This document shows positions 7,218-7,921 of a DNA stretch of 7,921 bases, one piece after another (position 1 is the stretch's first letter; each line of letters starts with the position of its first letter). The position numbers and the translations under genes are program-made. Where the stretch lies: the NCBI GenBank assembly GCA_003542935.1, contig DPJQ01000044.1:15650-23570 (forward strand), read 5' to 3'. Under the pieces are notes generated by a model. The model was not told where the DNA came from, made no database searches, and saw only the letters and a list, made by a program, of their open reading frames with translations. This stretch comes from Lachnospiraceae bacterium (GTDB lineage: Bacteria; Bacillota; Clostridia; Lachnospirales; Lachnospiraceae).

Positions 7218-7264
7218 TTGCCGACTCCTTATTTTTGTGCATATGCAAATATTTTAGTAATACT

Positions 7265-7293
7265 ATTCTGCAACAGAAATAAAACTCTTTCAA
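7265..7293 (-). promoter_or_regulatory. Probable promoter of the AAA ATPase remnant
   Basis: On the minus strand, TTGAAA (7293-7288) and CAGAAT (7270-7265) are spaced by 17 bases. The leader to the ATG at 7217 is about 40 bases and AT-rich. It contains the perfect 10-base palindrome TGCATATGCA (7238-7247), a possible operator, and the ribosome site AAGGAG. The remainder of 7218-7466 holds no gene of its own; its plus-strand ORF is antisense noise. Confidence 0.4.
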
Positions 7294-7318
7294 GCCTTCA
7301 TTCCTATTTTATGTGCAT

Positions 7319-7471
7319 TCACACATTTTTATGTAATTTATCTTGGTTGAAAATTTTTCCCACCCATCCCTGCGAACAAAACGTATCCAAGGGACTACCG
7401 ATCTTTTTGAGTGCGGCATCAATATGGATATCCGCATTATCTGGTATCACGAAGGCGATAAAATGATTATT
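7319..7471 (-). pseudogene. Possible out-of-frame tail of the sirtuin remnant
   Basis: After the TAA that ends the sirtuin-like frame (7469-7467), a different minus-strand frame stays open for 50 codons (7471 to a stop at 7321-7319). It reads in part FIAFVIPDNADIHIDAAL and later KKIGSPLDTF. It might be the frameshifted last part of the same gene, since SirTM proteins end with an Ile-Asp-Ala/Gly-Asp-containing strand and helix, but the match is too loose to be sure. It may equally be unrelated sequence. Confidence 0.25.
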
Positions 7472-7629
7472 CATGGGCTATCTGCCAGAACGGATAACTT
7501 GATAATGCCGGGCGTATTGTAACCCACTCCCAGTTCCAGAAACGGGACAACCGCATTTTCATGGCGGCGCAGGAAATCAGAATACCGTTTGGCGGCAGAA
7601 TGCCAGCCCCCATCTTCCACAAATGTATC
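7467..7629 (-). pseudogene. C-terminal remnant of a SirTM-type (macrodomain-linked) sirtuin
   Basis: From 7629 downward the minus strand encodes DTFVEDGGWHSAAKRYSDF, then LRRHENAVVPFLELGVGYNT and PGIIK (to 7498). After one extra base (position 7497) it continues YPFWQIAHE and stops at 7469-7467. The pattern FVEDGGWxxAAxRYxDFLRRH and FLELGVGYNTPxIIKYPFW is characteristic of the C-terminal half of class M sirtuins. These are NAD-dependent protein ADP-ribosyltransferases encoded beside macrodomain hydrolases; the characterised enzymes modify lipoylated GcvH-L. The N-terminal NAD-binding half and catalytic histidine region are absent, and the single-base frameshift adds to the damage. The upstream end is fused directly to a macrodomain-gene fragment, so this is a deletion remnant, not a gene. 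Confidence 0.75.
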
Positions 7630-7808
7630 TATTCGTCCTGCACCGCAAGGAAATCTTCGCCAATCGGTTGAGGAATACGAATGTTCATCAGGGAGCGGAG
7701 CAATCTTTTTTACTCTGCGGTATCCGCTGGAACAGACAATCCCTGATACCCGGGCTGTTCAGCAAGCAGGTGCTTTATCAGATATATTCGACGTTCTGCT
7801 TGGGTCAT
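7630..7808 (-). pseudogene. N-terminal remnant of a macrodomain protein-ADP-ribose hydrolase
   Basis: Starting at ATG 7808-7806 behind GAGGA (7817-7813), the minus strand reads MTQAERRIYLIKHLLAEQPG, then YQGLSVPADTAE, then TAA (7712-7710). The same frame continues KRLLRSLMNIRIPQPIGEDF and LAVQDE and ends at TAG (7631-7629). This is the helical N-terminal extension of the Zn-dependent macrodomain hydrolases (SAV0325/MacroD-like, about 260 residues), which remove ADP-ribose from proteins. Only about 59 residues remain; the whole macrodomain core with zinc and ADP-ribose sites is gone. In the family the next residue after QDE is usually Tyr, so the TAG looks like TA of a Tyr codon joined to the G of the sirtuin fragment's Asp codon. 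The first TAA is a separate mutation. Confidence 0.75.
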
Positions 7809-7809
7809 A

Positions 7810-7921
7810 TTATCCTCGCTTTTCAACCGCCCGGACAGGACAAACAGTATGGCAGTTGCCGCAGTGCAGACAATGTTCCTGCTGGATTTGATAAGGTGTT
7901 CCCGGCTCAATGCACCGCTGG
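7810..7921 (-). CDS. 4Fe-4S ferredoxin-domain protein, C-terminus (cut by window edge)
   Basis: On the minus strand a frame open from the window edge encodes 36 residues and ends in TAA at 7812-7810. It contains CLHCGNCHTVCP, an exact CX2CX2CX3CP 4Fe-4S cluster motif, and ends AVEKRG. The stop is one base before the macrodomain ATG, so the two genes were translationally coupled parts of one operon. The earlier part of the protein lies outside the window, so its function is unknown; it could be a ferredoxin-like electron carrier or an oxidoreductase with a C-terminal cluster. This part shows no damage, although everything downstream in the operon is broken. Confidence 0.65.
   Translation of the reverse strand, partial: QRCIEPGTPYQIQQEHCLHCGNCHTVCPVRAVEKRG

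Noticed and set aside
7218..7466. 82-codon plus-strand ORF
   Set aside because: It has no ribosome site, lies over the AAA remnant's promoter and the sirtuin tail on the other strand, and its composition looks like antisense noise.
1..7921. CRISPR array, tRNA/rRNA genes, intact insertion sequence or integrase
   Set aside because: No regularly spaced repeats, cloverleaf-like or rRNA-like stretches, transposase motifs or paired long terminal repeats could be found by reading either strand.

Overview
The window looks like a piece of a spore-forming Clostridia chromosome, most likely Lachnospiraceae. The evidence is the recN-spoIVB gene pair typical of endospore formers, purine-rich AGGAGG-type ribosome sites, a BspA-type leucine-rich-repeat surface protein with the usual gut-Clostridia C-terminal modules, and moderate GC. 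The family assignment rests on protein resemblance read by eye, not on a search.

Layout. Positions 2-1300 (+) hold the C-terminal three quarters of recN (DNA repair ATPase), cut by the window edge and followed by a strong hairpin terminator. A second terminator lies at 1430-1461, then spoIVB (1555-2748, +), the sporulation signalling serine protease, with its catalytic residues intact. Where spo0A often follows spoIVB in this group, there is instead a weak terminator, a good vegetative promoter and a BspA-like LRR surface protein gene (3018-5795, +). That gene is interrupted by an in-frame TAG directly after the signal peptide. The ORF from the internal ATG at 3180 would lack a secretion signal and a ribosome site, so the true gene begins at 3018. 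thiD (6011-6817, +), the hydroxymethylpyrimidine/HMP-P kinase of thiamine synthesis, follows and appears intact.

From 6818 to the right edge the sequence is a graveyard of gene fragments. A strong ribosome site leads into a four-codon stub. The first 44 codons of an AAA-type ATPase (minus strand) keep their promoter, ribosome site and Walker A motif and then break off. Further right on the minus strand is the N-terminus of a macrodomain ADP-ribosyl hydrolase, joined by an apparent internal deletion to the C-terminus of a SirTM-type (macrodomain-linked) sirtuin. One base upstream of the macrodomain start is the C-terminus of a 4Fe-4S ferredoxin-like protein running off the window. In working form the macrodomain/SirTM pair is a reversible protein ADP-ribosylation system; here it is clearly dead.

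The intact genes belong to separate housekeeping tasks (repair, sporulation, thiamine) and do not form one pathway. The parts most worth a second look are the amber codon in the surface protein, the macrodomain-SirTM deletion fusion, and related inverted GTAAC-ended motifs that bracket two of the intergenic regions.
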